From a virus, in IMG/VR virus record IMGVR_UViG_3300009182_000063, positions 1-64,000 of that record: DNA of 64,000 nt. The stretch is one strand, 5' to 3'. Both the position numbers and the translations under genes were made by a program. The notes beneath the pieces were generated by a model that saw only the letters and a program-made list of their open reading frames with translations, did no database searches and was not told the origin of the DNA. This document shows positions 6,886 to 15,528 of the stretch, piece after piece (position 1 is the stretch's first letter; every line of letters begins with the position of its first letter).

Positions 6886-8115
6886 ATGGCAGATAATTTG
6901 CAACCAAATAAACTGAATCCAACGATTGGCGCACCAAAAGACTTTTTGGCCAGTGCTTATAAAATCGATCAGTTTCAATACCCACAAGACCTATACTCAA
7001 ATAATCGAGAGTATGGTGGGAATTATGTTATTTTCTATATCAATGTGGCTGAGGATTCAAGAATATTGAAAGTTAATAATGAACCGACTGTAGATCCTTC
7101 TCTAGTTCCACCAAGATATCGTGGCGATATTGCCGCAAGCGACTATAATTATCTTCAAACAGTTGCTGGCACTGCTGGTATGGCAGTGGCAACTGGAGCA
7201 GTTGCTGGTCTCGGTGCTGGTATTCTTAATGCTGGTTCAGCAGCAACAGCTGCCGCTGCCAATGCCCATGCCACAAATGCTGCAAACAAAAGAGCAGGAA
7301 TTAGAAATGTATCTAAACAAAGTGGAACAAGAGCAGCCCTTGGAGCTGCTGCTCGTAGTGTTGTTGGTGGAACACTGAAAGGTGCTGCAGCAGTTGCGGG
7401 AACTGTTGGTGTGGCAGGCGCAATCGGTACTACGGCAGTTAGTGCCATGGTTGGTGGAAAACTTGGTCGTCAACAGAAAAGATTACAAAAAGCAATTGCA
7501 CTTCATGTTCCGAATCAATTAAGTGTTAGATATACAATGGATTGGTCGGCAGAAGATACTGCTGAATATCAAATGGGTGCCAGTGGTATAACTGATATGG
7601 TAAAAGCAGCTACTGGTGGTGGTATTGCCATGGCCACGGGAACTGTCGGTGCTATTATTGGAGCACTTGCACTAACTAAAGGTCCAGGCGCAGCAGGTCT
7701 TTCAGCTGCTTCTGGCTTGGCAGCAAATCCAAAGAAAGAAAATCTATTCAAGTCTGTTCAGTTTAGATCGTTTACTTTTGATTATAAATTCTTTCCAAGA
7801 AATTCGTCAGAAGCACAAAATGTTCTAAACATTATTCAGGAATTTAAAATGCATATGCACCCTGAATATAAAGACAGCAACAGTTTCGTGTTTATTTTTC
7901 CGTCTGAGTTTGATATTTCTTACTATAATGGTGGAACAGAAAACATGAAATTACATCGCCATACTTCTTGTGTCTTAACAGATATGAATGTAAACTATAC
8001 ACCAAATAGTATGTTTAATGCATTTGATGATGGAATGCCAACTCAAATTGATGTTCAGTTATCATTTAAAGAAATGGCTATTCTTACCAAACAACAAATT
8101 CAGGATGGATTCTAA
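6886..8115 (+). CDS. 48: Baseplate tail-tube cap gp48
   Basis: A 409-residue gp48-type protein, which caps the hub and forms the platform for gp54 and the tube. The N-terminal part carries a tube-like segment (DLYSNNREYGGNYVIFYINV). A long Ala/Gly-rich insert follows at roughly residues 75-300, with several hydrophobic GxxxG-type stretches (VAGAIGTTAVSAMVGGKLG and others). The C-terminal domain (FRSFTFDYKFFPRNSSEAQN, then MPTQIDVQLSFKEMAILTKQ) matches the end of T4 gp48 (TFTLEITMREIITLNR). The Ala/Gly insert makes it longer than T4 gp48 (364 residues). It opens the plus-strand baseplate operon. Confidence 0.85.
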   Translation: MADNLQPNKLNPTIGAPKDFLASAYKIDQFQYPQDLYSNNREYGGNYVIFYINVAEDSRILKVNNEPTVDPSLVPPRYRGDIAASDYNYLQTVAGTAGMAVATGAVAGLGAGILNAGSAATAAAANAHATNAANKRAGIRNVSKQSGTRAALGAAARSVVGGTLKGAAAVAGTVGVAGAIGTTAVSAMVGGKLGRQQKRLQKAIALHVPNQLSVRYTMDWSAEDTAEYQMGASGITDMVKAATGGGIAMATGTVGAIIGALALTKGPGAAGLSAASGLAANPKKENLFKSVQFRSFTFDYKFFPRNSSEAQNVLNIIQEFKMHMHPEYKDSNSFVFIFPSEFDISYYNGGTENMKLHRHTSCVLTDMNVNYTPNSMFNAFDDGMPTQIDVQLSFKEMAILTKQQIQDGF

Positions 8116-8615
8116 TGTACTTCGCAAGGATGCCCTTAATCTATTACGATTTCCAAGACAAAGATGGAAATCCAGTTGTAAGAGTCTTAAAAGATATTAC
8201 AACAAATGTTCGTATTATTAAACAAGAATTACAAAACATTTCCGTATATGACACATATGATATTGTTGACGACGAAACACCTGAAATAATTTCAACTAAA
8301 GTTTATGGTACTCCAAAGTATCACTGGGTTCTTATGATTATGAATGATATCTATGATTACAGAAACGACCTACCATTAAATTACAACACTCTTACACAGT
8401 ATGTTACAGACAAGTATGGTTCTGGTAATGCTTACGCAATCCATCATTGGATTAATTCTGATGAGATGATTGTAAATTCTACTTATCCAGGCGCAACTTC
8501 TGTATCAAACTTTCAGTATGAAGAAAGTGTAAACGAATCTAAACGAAGAATAAGACTTTTATCTAAACCTGTCTTAGATACTGTAGTAAGACAATATAGT
8601 GCGATGTTTGCTTAA
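8115..8615 (+). CDS. 53: Baseplate wedge protein gp53
   Basis: A 166-residue gp53 homologue (T4: 196 residues), which links wedges to each other and to the hub. The family signature is PEIISTKVYGTPKYHWVLMI followed by MNDIYDYRNDLPL, equivalent to T4 PEELANIIYGNPQLYWVLLM. The C-terminus is charged (SKRRIRLLSKPVLDTVVRQY). It starts at the TAATG overlap with gp48; a second ATG 15 bases later (MPLIYYDF) is also possible. Confidence 0.88.
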   Translation: MYFARMPLIYYDFQDKDGNPVVRVLKDITTNVRIIKQELQNISVYDTYDIVDDETPEIISTKVYGTPKYHWVLMIMNDIYDYRNDLPLNYNTLTQYVTDKYGSGNAYAIHHWINSDEMIVNSTYPGATSVSNFQYEESVNESKRRIRLLSKPVLDTVVRQYSAMFA

Positions 8616-9943
8616 TGGAAAAAGAATTTGACAATCCATCATCTGCCCAGATAAGGTTTGCAGGTGATGTAAATATTGAAAAAGTTGAGATGTACTCACT
8701 TGCGAGTGGTGCAGCGTTTGACATTAAAAACCAAGTTCTCGCAATACAAATTTATGAAGATCTGTTTAGTCCATTTATTACAGGATCAATAATTGTAAAA
8801 GATTCTTTGGACTTGATTAATAACTTACCCTTTGCTGGCCAAGAGTATGTTAATCTAAAAGTATTTACACCAACACTTGATATATCCTCACCAGAGGCTG
8901 GTGTCATTCAAGGAAATTTCTATGTATTTAAAATTTCCGATAGAGAGTACGTTGCTGAAAAATCTGTTATCTACAAGATTCACTTCATATCGACAGAAGC
9001 AGTTGTAGATTTAAACATGGCACAAAGTCGTGCCTTTGCTGGTAAAATTTCTGACATCGTTGGAATGTTAATGAAAGATCAAAATTTTATCGGAACAGAA
9101 AAAGATGTAACTGTTGAGACAACTAAAAACGAAACAAAATTTATCTCTAACTTTTGGTCTCCGATTAAGTGTATAAATTATCTCTTACAACAAGCAACAA
9201 ATCCCAATGGAAGCACGACCTATTTGTTTTTTGAAAACAGATCAGGATTTAACTTTGTTTCTTTGGATTATCTAAACGAAAAAGATGTTCATCAATCTTT
9301 TTCTTTTGGAGCTGCAACCAATGATATCAAAAAACATGGTGGTTCAACTCGTGTTCTTGACAGAGATTTTGGTAAAATTGTAGAGATTAATGTTCCGAAC
9401 TCTTTTGATTATATTGATAGAGTTAGACATGGAACATACGCTTCAAAATTAACTGTACACGATTTTACGACAAAGAGATATAAAACTACTCACTATGATT
9501 ATCTTAGAAAGTTTCTTGAAGGTAAAGAAGCGAGATTAAATAACTTTCCAATTACCACAGATACAGTTGCTGCTAGTATTAATGCCTTGGGTCTTGTAAA
9601 TGAAACATCGAATCAGTTGTTCACTGGATATGGTGTTGTTGATGCTACAAGAGCAATTCAAGATAGAATATCCCGAATGAAACAGGCTGAATCATTTAAG
9701 GTAACGATAAAAGTAAAGGGTAGAACAGATTATACAGTTGGACAAGTTGTTTACTTAGATATCAATACACCATCTCCAACTCAAACTGATGATACTCCAG
9801 AAACTATGGTTGATAAAATGTTCAGTGGAAATTACTTAGTCGCTGCAATTAACCACTATATTGATAGAGAAATGCATGAGTGTACAATGGAATTAATTAA
9901 AGATAGTTTAATATTTGATTTGACGACAGGTAAAACAGCATGA
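8615..9943 (+). CDS. 27: Baseplate hub protein gp27-like
   Basis: A 442-residue protein in the position and style of gp27, the trimeric hub ring to which the gp5 spike attaches. Visible segments are YSLASGAAFDIKNQVLAIQI, YEDLFSPFITGSIIVKDS (a tube-like domain) and later KVTIKVKGRTDYTVGQVVYL followed by MFSGNYLVAAINHYIDREMH, a strand pattern typical of hub domains in contractile injection systems. It overlaps gp53 by one base (TAATG) and gp5 by four (ATGA), so hub and spike are translationally coupled. T4 gp27 has 391 residues. Confidence 0.82.
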   Translation: MEKEFDNPSSAQIRFAGDVNIEKVEMYSLASGAAFDIKNQVLAIQIYEDLFSPFITGSIIVKDSLDLINNLPFAGQEYVNLKVFTPTLDISSPEAGVIQGNFYVFKISDREYVAEKSVIYKIHFISTEAVVDLNMAQSRAFAGKISDIVGMLMKDQNFIGTEKDVTVETTKNETKFISNFWSPIKCINYLLQQATNPNGSTTYLFFENRSGFNFVSLDYLNEKDVHQSFSFGAATNDIKKHGGSTRVLDRDFGKIVEINVPNSFDYIDRVRHGTYASKLTVHDFTTKRYKTTHYDYLRKFLEGKEARLNNFPITTDTVAASINALGLVNETSNQLFTGYGVVDATRAIQDRISRMKQAESFKVTIKVKGRTDYTVGQVVYLDINTPSPTQTDDTPETMVDKMFSGNYLVAAINHYIDREMHECTMELIKDSLIFDLTTGKTA

Positions 9944-12750
9944 TAAGTTCAAATTTTTATACAGGTGTAGTTGAAAGTAGAGATGATCCATTAAAGATTG
10001 GTCGTTGTCAAGTTCGTATTGTTGGAATTCATACTGAAGATAAAACAAAATTAGCAACAGAAGATTTGCCTTGGGCAAGTCCTGTTCAATCTATTACCTC
10101 TGCTTCTATGAATGGTATTGGCTGGACACCTGTCGGTCCAGTAAATGGAACATGGGTTCTTGTTGTGTTCACTGATAAAGATCAACAACAACCTATTATG
10201 CTTGGTACTCTTGGTGGTATTCCTCAAAGTAAAGCAGCATCTATTGCTGTTGAAGAATCTGACAGCGATATGATTGCCACTGATGGTGGTGTTCTAGTTG
10301 ATTCATCGGGAACAGAAGTAACCAATACTTCTGGTATTCCTATTACTGTTGGATCTTCTGACGCACAAGCAAAACCAACTACATCATCAACTCCTTCAAC
10401 TGAAGCAAGTCAACCAAATTTAACAGAACAGAAAACTCCAAATAAACCTGCAGATACTGTTCTTAAACAAGATATACCAACTGATCCACCAAAGGGATCA
10501 ACATCTAATCCCACTGTTGCTAAACAGAATATTCAGTATCTAATAGATGCTTGTGATAAAGTTGGATTAACAAGCAAGTATGCTAAGAGTGCTGTTCTTG
10601 GTATTTGTGGCGGAGAATCTTCTTGGTTGTGTGTTGAAGAAGGTTCATACTACACAAAAGCAAGTTCACTATCTGCAATCTTTAAGAGAACATTTCCAAC
10701 AGAAGAATCTGCTGTACCTTATACTAAGTGGGCAGGTAGTAAAGCAGATTTCTTTAGAAAAATTTATAGTCCTACAGGTAATGGTGCTTTACTTGGGCAT
10801 AAAGATGCTAATGATGGTGCTCTTTATTATGGTCGTGGTTTTAACCAGATAACAGGTAAATCTCTGTATATACAATTACAAAATTATCTAAAAGGTAAAG
10901 GTGTTGTTGTAGACTTTGTTAATAATCCAGGATCTTTAGTTTCTGACCCAGCAACTTCTGCTTTGGCCACTGCTGCTTTCTATGCGCTTAATGTTAAACA
11001 CGATCAAAATGATCCAGGATATTTCATTGCTGCTTTGAAACGAACAGGTGCTGATGCCAACGGCACTGGTTATGCAAAGAAACAAAAGTTTTATGAGTAT
11101 TTCCTTGGCACTGCAGTTGCTGTAAATTCAACTAATAAACCTGCTGCCGATGATCAGAGAGTTTATACGAAAGAAGAAGTAAAAGATCTTTCACCTGCAA
11201 AACAAGCAGCACTACTTGAAGATCGTTCTGGTAATGCTACCATGGGATTTACTGATCCAAAGGGTAAATATCCACTACGTAATCTACTAGATGAACCAGA
11301 TACTAATCGTTTGGCACGTGGTGTTATAAAAGAAACAGCCATTGAGTTTAAAGATTCTGTACGAACTAATGGAATTACTGCAGCGAATGGTGATGATTCG
11401 TGGAATCAACCTTTGGCACCGTTCGGTGGTATGTATCCATACAGTAAAGTTTTTGAATCTGAATCTGGTCACTTATTTGTTCTCGATGACACACCTGAAA
11501 ACGAAACAGTAAGTTTATATCACAAAAGTGGATCCTTTCTTGATATAGATGCTAATGGAACACAGGTAAATAAAATTATTGGTGATGGCTACACAATTTA
11601 TGACAGGAACGGATTAATATACATTACTGGTAAAGCAAACCTAACTGTTGGTAATGGTATAAACATTTATGTACAAGGTGCCGCAGATATTCAAGTAGAT
11701 GGAGCTGCAACTATTAATCTAAATAATAATGCCGATATTGGTGTTGGTGGTGATTTAAATCTTGCAGTTGGTGGTGATTTTAATCTCAAAACAGGTGGAT
11801 TGTTTAATGTTTCTGTCGGCGATAAATTTGCTGTTCAAGCAGGTGCTGAAGCAAGTATTAAGTCAGGTGCTGAGATGTTCTTGGGTTCTGATGGCACCAT
11901 GCATATTGCTTCTTCTGGAAATGTTAATGTCGATGGCGCAGAGTTTCATGGTCAAGAAGGTGCGGCAAGTTCAGCGCCAGCAGTTTCAACTGGATTAACT
12001 GCCCCTGATTTTCAAGCAGGTCGTTCTAACCAGTTTAACTATCTAACAACACCTGTTAGACCTTCGCCACCTGTTCAAGTTAAGTACGCAATCGAAGAAG
12101 AAAACAATTCTTTAGTTGAAGATTACATTAATAATCCAGACAAATATAAAAATCCTGAAGCAGCTGAAGGTGGTGTAAAAGAAAACTACGCTGGAACACC
12201 GAAAGACGATGGACAAGGTAAGAGTTTAATTGCAAGTAATACAACTGGTGATATTTACCTATTCTTACAGAAACAAGTACAGTTGGCTCAGTCTGGATAT
12301 TGGTCAGAAACAGGTATGGGTGGTAAACCTTCAAATGCTAATATTACTCGTATTTGGGCAGACCTTGGATATCCAAAATCTGGTTTATGGTTAACCGACC
12401 AAACTGCATGGTGTATGGGATTTGTTAACTGGACATTGAAACAGTGTGGGTATCGTTATGTTCAGACTGCTTCCGCAGCTGAAATAACAACAAACACTGC
12501 TCGTTGGAATGCAACCAAAATATCAAATCTAGCAGATGCTCAACCTGGAGATATTGCTTTCTGGAGTTATCGCCATGTTAACTTTGTTTATACAAATAAC
12601 AATGGTAAATTGACATTCGTCGGTGGAAACCAAGCAGATAAAGCAGCGAACAATCCTTCTGGTGGTACAGTTAATAATTCTTGGCCATCTGGATATACTG
12701 TTCCAGGAAATGGTTCTTTAGTGGCAATATACAGACCGAGTAAGACATAA
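9940..12750 (+). CDS. 5: Central spike gp5 with two peptidoglycan hydrolase domains
   Basis: A 936-residue spike/needle protein. Residues 1-105 are the OB-fold (GVVESRDDPLKIGRCQVRIV, then PVNGTWVLVVFTDKDQQQP). Residues about 190-390 look like a GH19 chitinase/endolysin domain: GGESSW with Glu226, an EEGSYYTKASSLSAIF block and YYGRGFNQITG at 296-306. Residues about 500-675 are the beta-helix (GGDLNLAVGGDFNLKTGG repeats). Residues about 760-936 form a CHAP/NlpC-P60-like amidase: TAWCMGFVNWTLKQCGY with Cys825, then PGDIAFWSYRHVNFVY with His879. T4 gp5 has one lysozyme domain of another family between OB-fold and helix. The gene overlaps gp27 upstream and the PAAR gene by one base. It would pierce and locally digest the host cell wall. 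Confidence 0.87.
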   Translation: MISSNFYTGVVESRDDPLKIGRCQVRIVGIHTEDKTKLATEDLPWASPVQSITSASMNGIGWTPVGPVNGTWVLVVFTDKDQQQPIMLGTLGGIPQSKAASIAVEESDSDMIATDGGVLVDSSGTEVTNTSGIPITVGSSDAQAKPTTSSTPSTEASQPNLTEQKTPNKPADTVLKQDIPTDPPKGSTSNPTVAKQNIQYLIDACDKVGLTSKYAKSAVLGICGGESSWLCVEEGSYYTKASSLSAIFKRTFPTEESAVPYTKWAGSKADFFRKIYSPTGNGALLGHKDANDGALYYGRGFNQITGKSLYIQLQNYLKGKGVVVDFVNNPGSLVSDPATSALATAAFYALNVKHDQNDPGYFIAALKRTGADANGTGYAKKQKFYEYFLGTAVAVNSTNKPAADDQRVYTKEEVKDLSPAKQAALLEDRSGNATMGFTDPKGKYPLRNLLDEPDTNRLARGVIKETAIEFKDSVRTNGITAANGDDSWNQPLAPFGGMYPYSKVFESESGHLFVLDDTPENETVSLYHKSGSFLDIDANGTQVNKIIGDGYTIYDRNGLIYITGKANLTVGNGINIYVQGAADIQVDGAATINLNNNADIGVGGDLNLAVGGDFNLKTGGLFNVSVGDKFAVQAGAEASIKSGAEMFLGSDGTMHIASSGNVNVDGAEFHGQEGAASSAPAVSTGLTAPDFQAGRSNQFNYLTTPVRPSPPVQVKYAIEEENNSLVEDYINNPDKYKNPEAAEGGVKENYAGTPKDDGQGKSLIASNTTGDIYLFLQKQVQLAQSGYWSETGMGGKPSNANITRIWADLGYPKSGLWLTDQTAWCMGFVNWTLKQCGYRYVQTASAAEITTNTARWNATKISNLADAQPGDIAFWSYRHVNFVYTNNNGKLTFVGGNQADKAANNPSGGTVNNSWPSGYTVPGNGSLVAIYRPSKT

Positions 12751-13052
12751 TGCCGAAAATAATGCGTAAGGGAGATTTAAGTCGGGGATCTGATGGTGGA
12801 GCAGCGACTCCTTTGACTGCCTTAAACCAAGCCACTAAATCTTACTGGGGTGGACAATTGGTCGGTTTGGTTGGAGATCAATTTCAATCTCATGTAGTTC
12901 CAATAGCAGTGGTTCACTCTGGATCACAGAGACAAATAACAGCTGGATCTTCTACCATGTTTTTTGAAGGCAAGGCAGTTGCCAGAACTGGAGATCCTAT
13001 TGCCGATGGTGATAGATGCGCCGAAGGATTAACTACAGCATTTGCTGGATAA
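12750..13052 (+). CDS. 5.4: PAAR-repeat spike tip protein (gp5.4-like)
   Basis: A 100-residue PAAR-type protein that caps the gp5 beta-helix with a sharp metal-binding tip. It shows the expected pattern: an N-terminal MRKGDLSRGSDGGAATPLTA, an internal hydrophobic strand, FFEGKAVARTGDPIADGDRC, and a Gly-rich end. His residues (HVVPIAVVHSG) and Cys90 are plausible metal ligands. The ATG overlaps the gp5 stop by one base, so spike and tip are coupled. Confidence 0.88.
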   Translation: MPKIMRKGDLSRGSDGGAATPLTALNQATKSYWGGQLVGLVGDQFQSHVVPIAVVHSGSQRQITAGSSTMFFEGKAVARTGDPIADGDRCAEGLTTAFAG

Positions 13053-13054
13053 CA

Positions 13055-13062
13055 TATAAATA
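13055..13062 (+). promoter_or_regulatory. T4-type late promoter octamer TATAAATA upstream of gp25
   Basis: A perfect TATAAATA in the 16-base gap between the PAAR gene and gp25. It ends seven bases before the gp25 ATG, so a T4-like start point would fall at the ATG and the message would be leaderless. Confidence 0.5.
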
Positions 13063-13068
13063 GTAGAT

Positions 13069-13689
13069 ATGGCAAGAAACGCAAGAACATTCTCGGATCT
13101 GGATCTAAACTTTACCCCTTCACCAATCTCTTTGGTGGTAAACACAGGTAATGGGCTGCTGACCACATCAACAACAAGCGATATTATTGTTGGAACAAAC
13201 ACCACATTCTCAGCTGCAGATTTACTTTATCGTAATATATTTGTTCTTGGAACTTTTGTTGGTAAAGTAAAAGAAACAATTGACGCAACTCATTTAAGGT
13301 TGTATCATAAGGCAAATACTACCTTTACTACAGCAAGTAGTTTTACCTATTCTAATCCAGCTGATTTGGTTAAAAGGTATGATGAGAACGCAATTAAAGC
13401 ATCTGTTAGAAACCTTATTTTAACAACAAATTATGAACGAAAATTTCACCCTGAAATTGGATCTCAGGTAAGAGGATTGATGTTCGAACCAGCAACCCCT
13501 ATGTTGGGTGCTGTTCTTGAACGAGCAATTAGACAAACAATAGACAACTTTGAGCCGAGAGTAACATTAGATCAAGTAGATTGTAAGATTAACCCAGACA
13601 ACAACAGTGTTAGTGTTTCAATTTATTTTACTATTCTAAACACTCAAACACCTCAATTTCTTAATCTAGTATTAGAGAGAACACGATAA
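13069..13689 (+). CDS. 25: Baseplate wedge protein gp25 with inserted beta domain
   Basis: A 206-residue gp25/GPW sheath-initiator protein (T4: 132 residues). The gp25 core is at residues about 100-206: YDENAIKASVRNLILTTNYE, then FHPEIGSQVRGLMFEPATPM and TIDNFEPRVTLDQVD; this contains the EPR motif of the family. Between the N-terminal FSDLDLNF and this core sits an insert of about 80 residues (GNGLLTTSTTSDIIVGTNTT... LYHKANTTFTTASSFTY) absent from T4. It resembles a module that also occurs twice in the 2186-residue protein downstream. gp25 joins wedge to sheath and nucleates the gp18 sheath. Confidence 0.88.
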   Translation: MARNARTFSDLDLNFTPSPISLVVNTGNGLLTTSTTSDIIVGTNTTFSAADLLYRNIFVLGTFVGKVKETIDATHLRLYHKANTTFTTASSFTYSNPADLVKRYDENAIKASVRNLILTTNYERKFHPEIGSQVRGLMFEPATPMLGAVLERAIRQTIDNFEPRVTLDQVDCKINPDNNSVSVSIYFTILNTQTPQFLNLVLERTR

Positions 13690-15527
13690 TGGCACTTACC
13701 AGCAACCGAATTAATGTAGCGGAATTAGATTTCGATAATATCAAAGAAAACTTAAAAAACTTTTTTCGTGGTCAAGATCAGTTTAAAGACTACGACTTTG
13801 AAGGTGCTGGATTAAGTATTCTATTAGACGTTCTTGCTTATAATACTCACTATAATAATCTGTATACAAATCTTGCTGTAAATGAGATGTTTCTTGATTC
13901 AGCAGCAAAGCGTTCCAGTGTAGTTTCTCTTGCTAAAATGCTTGGTTATGTTCCTCGCTCTGCAACTTGTGCTCGCGCAATTGTTGATGTAAAAATAATC
14001 AACCCAACATCTACACCATCAATTACAACTCTACCAACATATCAACCATTTACAACAACTGTTGATGGTATCAATTTTACCTTTTATAATGTCGGTGATT
14101 ATAGTACAAGAAATGGTGCTCTTGGATATGTTTTTTCAAATGTTACTTTGATTGAAGGTAATCCTTTAACATATAGTTATACTGTTACTGCTGGATCTAG
14201 ATATGTTATTCCAAACGCAAATGTTGATTTATCAACAGTTCGTGTAACTGTGCAAGACTCAGCAAATCTTGGTAATTTTACAACATATACTTATGCCAAT
14301 AACATAATTTCAGCAATAGATTTAAACAGTAAAGTCTTTTTTATAAAAGAGATAGAAGGAAACTTGTTTGAGATATACTTTGGTGATGGTGTTCTTGGTA
14401 CACAATTATTAAGTGGTAATGTTGTTACTATTGATTACTTTGTTTCGAATTTAGCTGCACCAAATGGTGCTCGTTTGTTTAATTATACAGGTATTTCTTT
14501 GCTTGGTGGTTCAACAAATGTGTCAACAAAACTTGTAGCAACAGGTGGCGGTGAGCCAGAGGATATTGAGAGTATTCGATACAATGCACCAAGATCATAT
14601 GCTGCTCAAAATCGTGCAGTTACTCCTGATGATTATAGATCATTAATTCTTCAAGGATTTCCTCAGGCACGATCAGTTTCTGTTTGGGGTGGTGAAGTAA
14701 ATTCTCCTCCAATTTATGGTAAAGTTTATCTTTGTATTCTACCAACTGATGCAGATAAATTAACAACTATACAAAAGACATACATTTTAAATGAGATTCT
14801 GACAAATAAAAATATGGTTTCTATTATTCCAGAAATTATAGATCCAGAATATATCAGTATAGCATTGAATGTAACTTCTAATTATGATCCAACAACAACA
14901 AAGAAAACTCCGAATCAACTACAACAGATTGTTACTGGTACAGTTGTAAGTTATAACGAAGCTGATTTGAAAAGATTTGATGGAGTGTTTAGACATTCTA
15001 AGTTATCTCGTTTAATTGACACTGCTGATGTTTCTCTTGTAAATAACACAATTACAGTTCTATTAAAAAGAAAAATTATTGTTAAATATAATATTTCTGC
15101 TCAATATGTTATAAACATGATTAATCCACTATATTCTTCTGGTCAGGCTGATGGAAGTATTTACTCAAATGGATTTTATGTTAAAGGAAGTACTGATATT
15201 AATTATCTAGATGATGATGGACTTGGTTCAATTCGTTTATATACATTAGACAGTAATTATCAAAAAAACATTGTTAATCCAAGTATTGGAACTGTTAACT
15301 ATGATACTGGATATATACAAATTAGTAATCTTTATATAACATCTCTTGTTGGTACATATTTTGAAATTTCAATGAAACCAAAATCGAATGATGTTGTATC
15401 AGCACTGCATCAGATTGCTCAAGTTGATTTGGATAATTTAACTGTAAATGTTGTTGCCGATAAATCTGCTTCTGGAGATTTAAGCGCAGGATTTAATTAT
15501 CAATTCTCTGATCTAAGACCAGCATAA
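13689..15527 (+). CDS. 6: Baseplate wedge protein gp6
   Basis: A 612-residue gp6 homologue (T4: 660 residues), the protein whose dimers form the inner baseplate ring. The N-terminus (INVAELDFDNIKENLKNFFR, then FKDYDFEGAGLSILLDVLAY and NTHYNNLYTNLAVNEMFLDS) is strongly diagnostic for marine gp6 and the baseplate J family. A central GGGEPEDIESIRYNAPRSYA motif followed by RAVTPDDYRSLIL is also typical. It starts at the TAATG overlap with gp25. Confidence 0.93.
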   Translation: MALTSNRINVAELDFDNIKENLKNFFRGQDQFKDYDFEGAGLSILLDVLAYNTHYNNLYTNLAVNEMFLDSAAKRSSVVSLAKMLGYVPRSATCARAIVDVKIINPTSTPSITTLPTYQPFTTTVDGINFTFYNVGDYSTRNGALGYVFSNVTLIEGNPLTYSYTVTAGSRYVIPNANVDLSTVRVTVQDSANLGNFTTYTYANNIISAIDLNSKVFFIKEIEGNLFEIYFGDGVLGTQLLSGNVVTIDYFVSNLAAPNGARLFNYTGISLLGGSTNVSTKLVATGGGEPEDIESIRYNAPRSYAAQNRAVTPDDYRSLILQGFPQARSVSVWGGEVNSPPIYGKVYLCILPTDADKLTTIQKTYILNEILTNKNMVSIIPEIIDPEYISIALNVTSNYDPTTTKKTPNQLQQIVTGTVVSYNEADLKRFDGVFRHSKLSRLIDTADVSLVNNTITVLLKRKIIVKYNISAQYVINMINPLYSSGQADGSIYSNGFYVKGSTDINYLDDDGLGSIRLYTLDSNYQKNIVNPSIGTVNYDTGYIQISNLYITSLVGTYFEISMKPKSNDVVSALHQIAQVDLDNLTVNVVADKSASGDLSAGFNYQFSDLRPA

Positions 15528-15528
15528 T

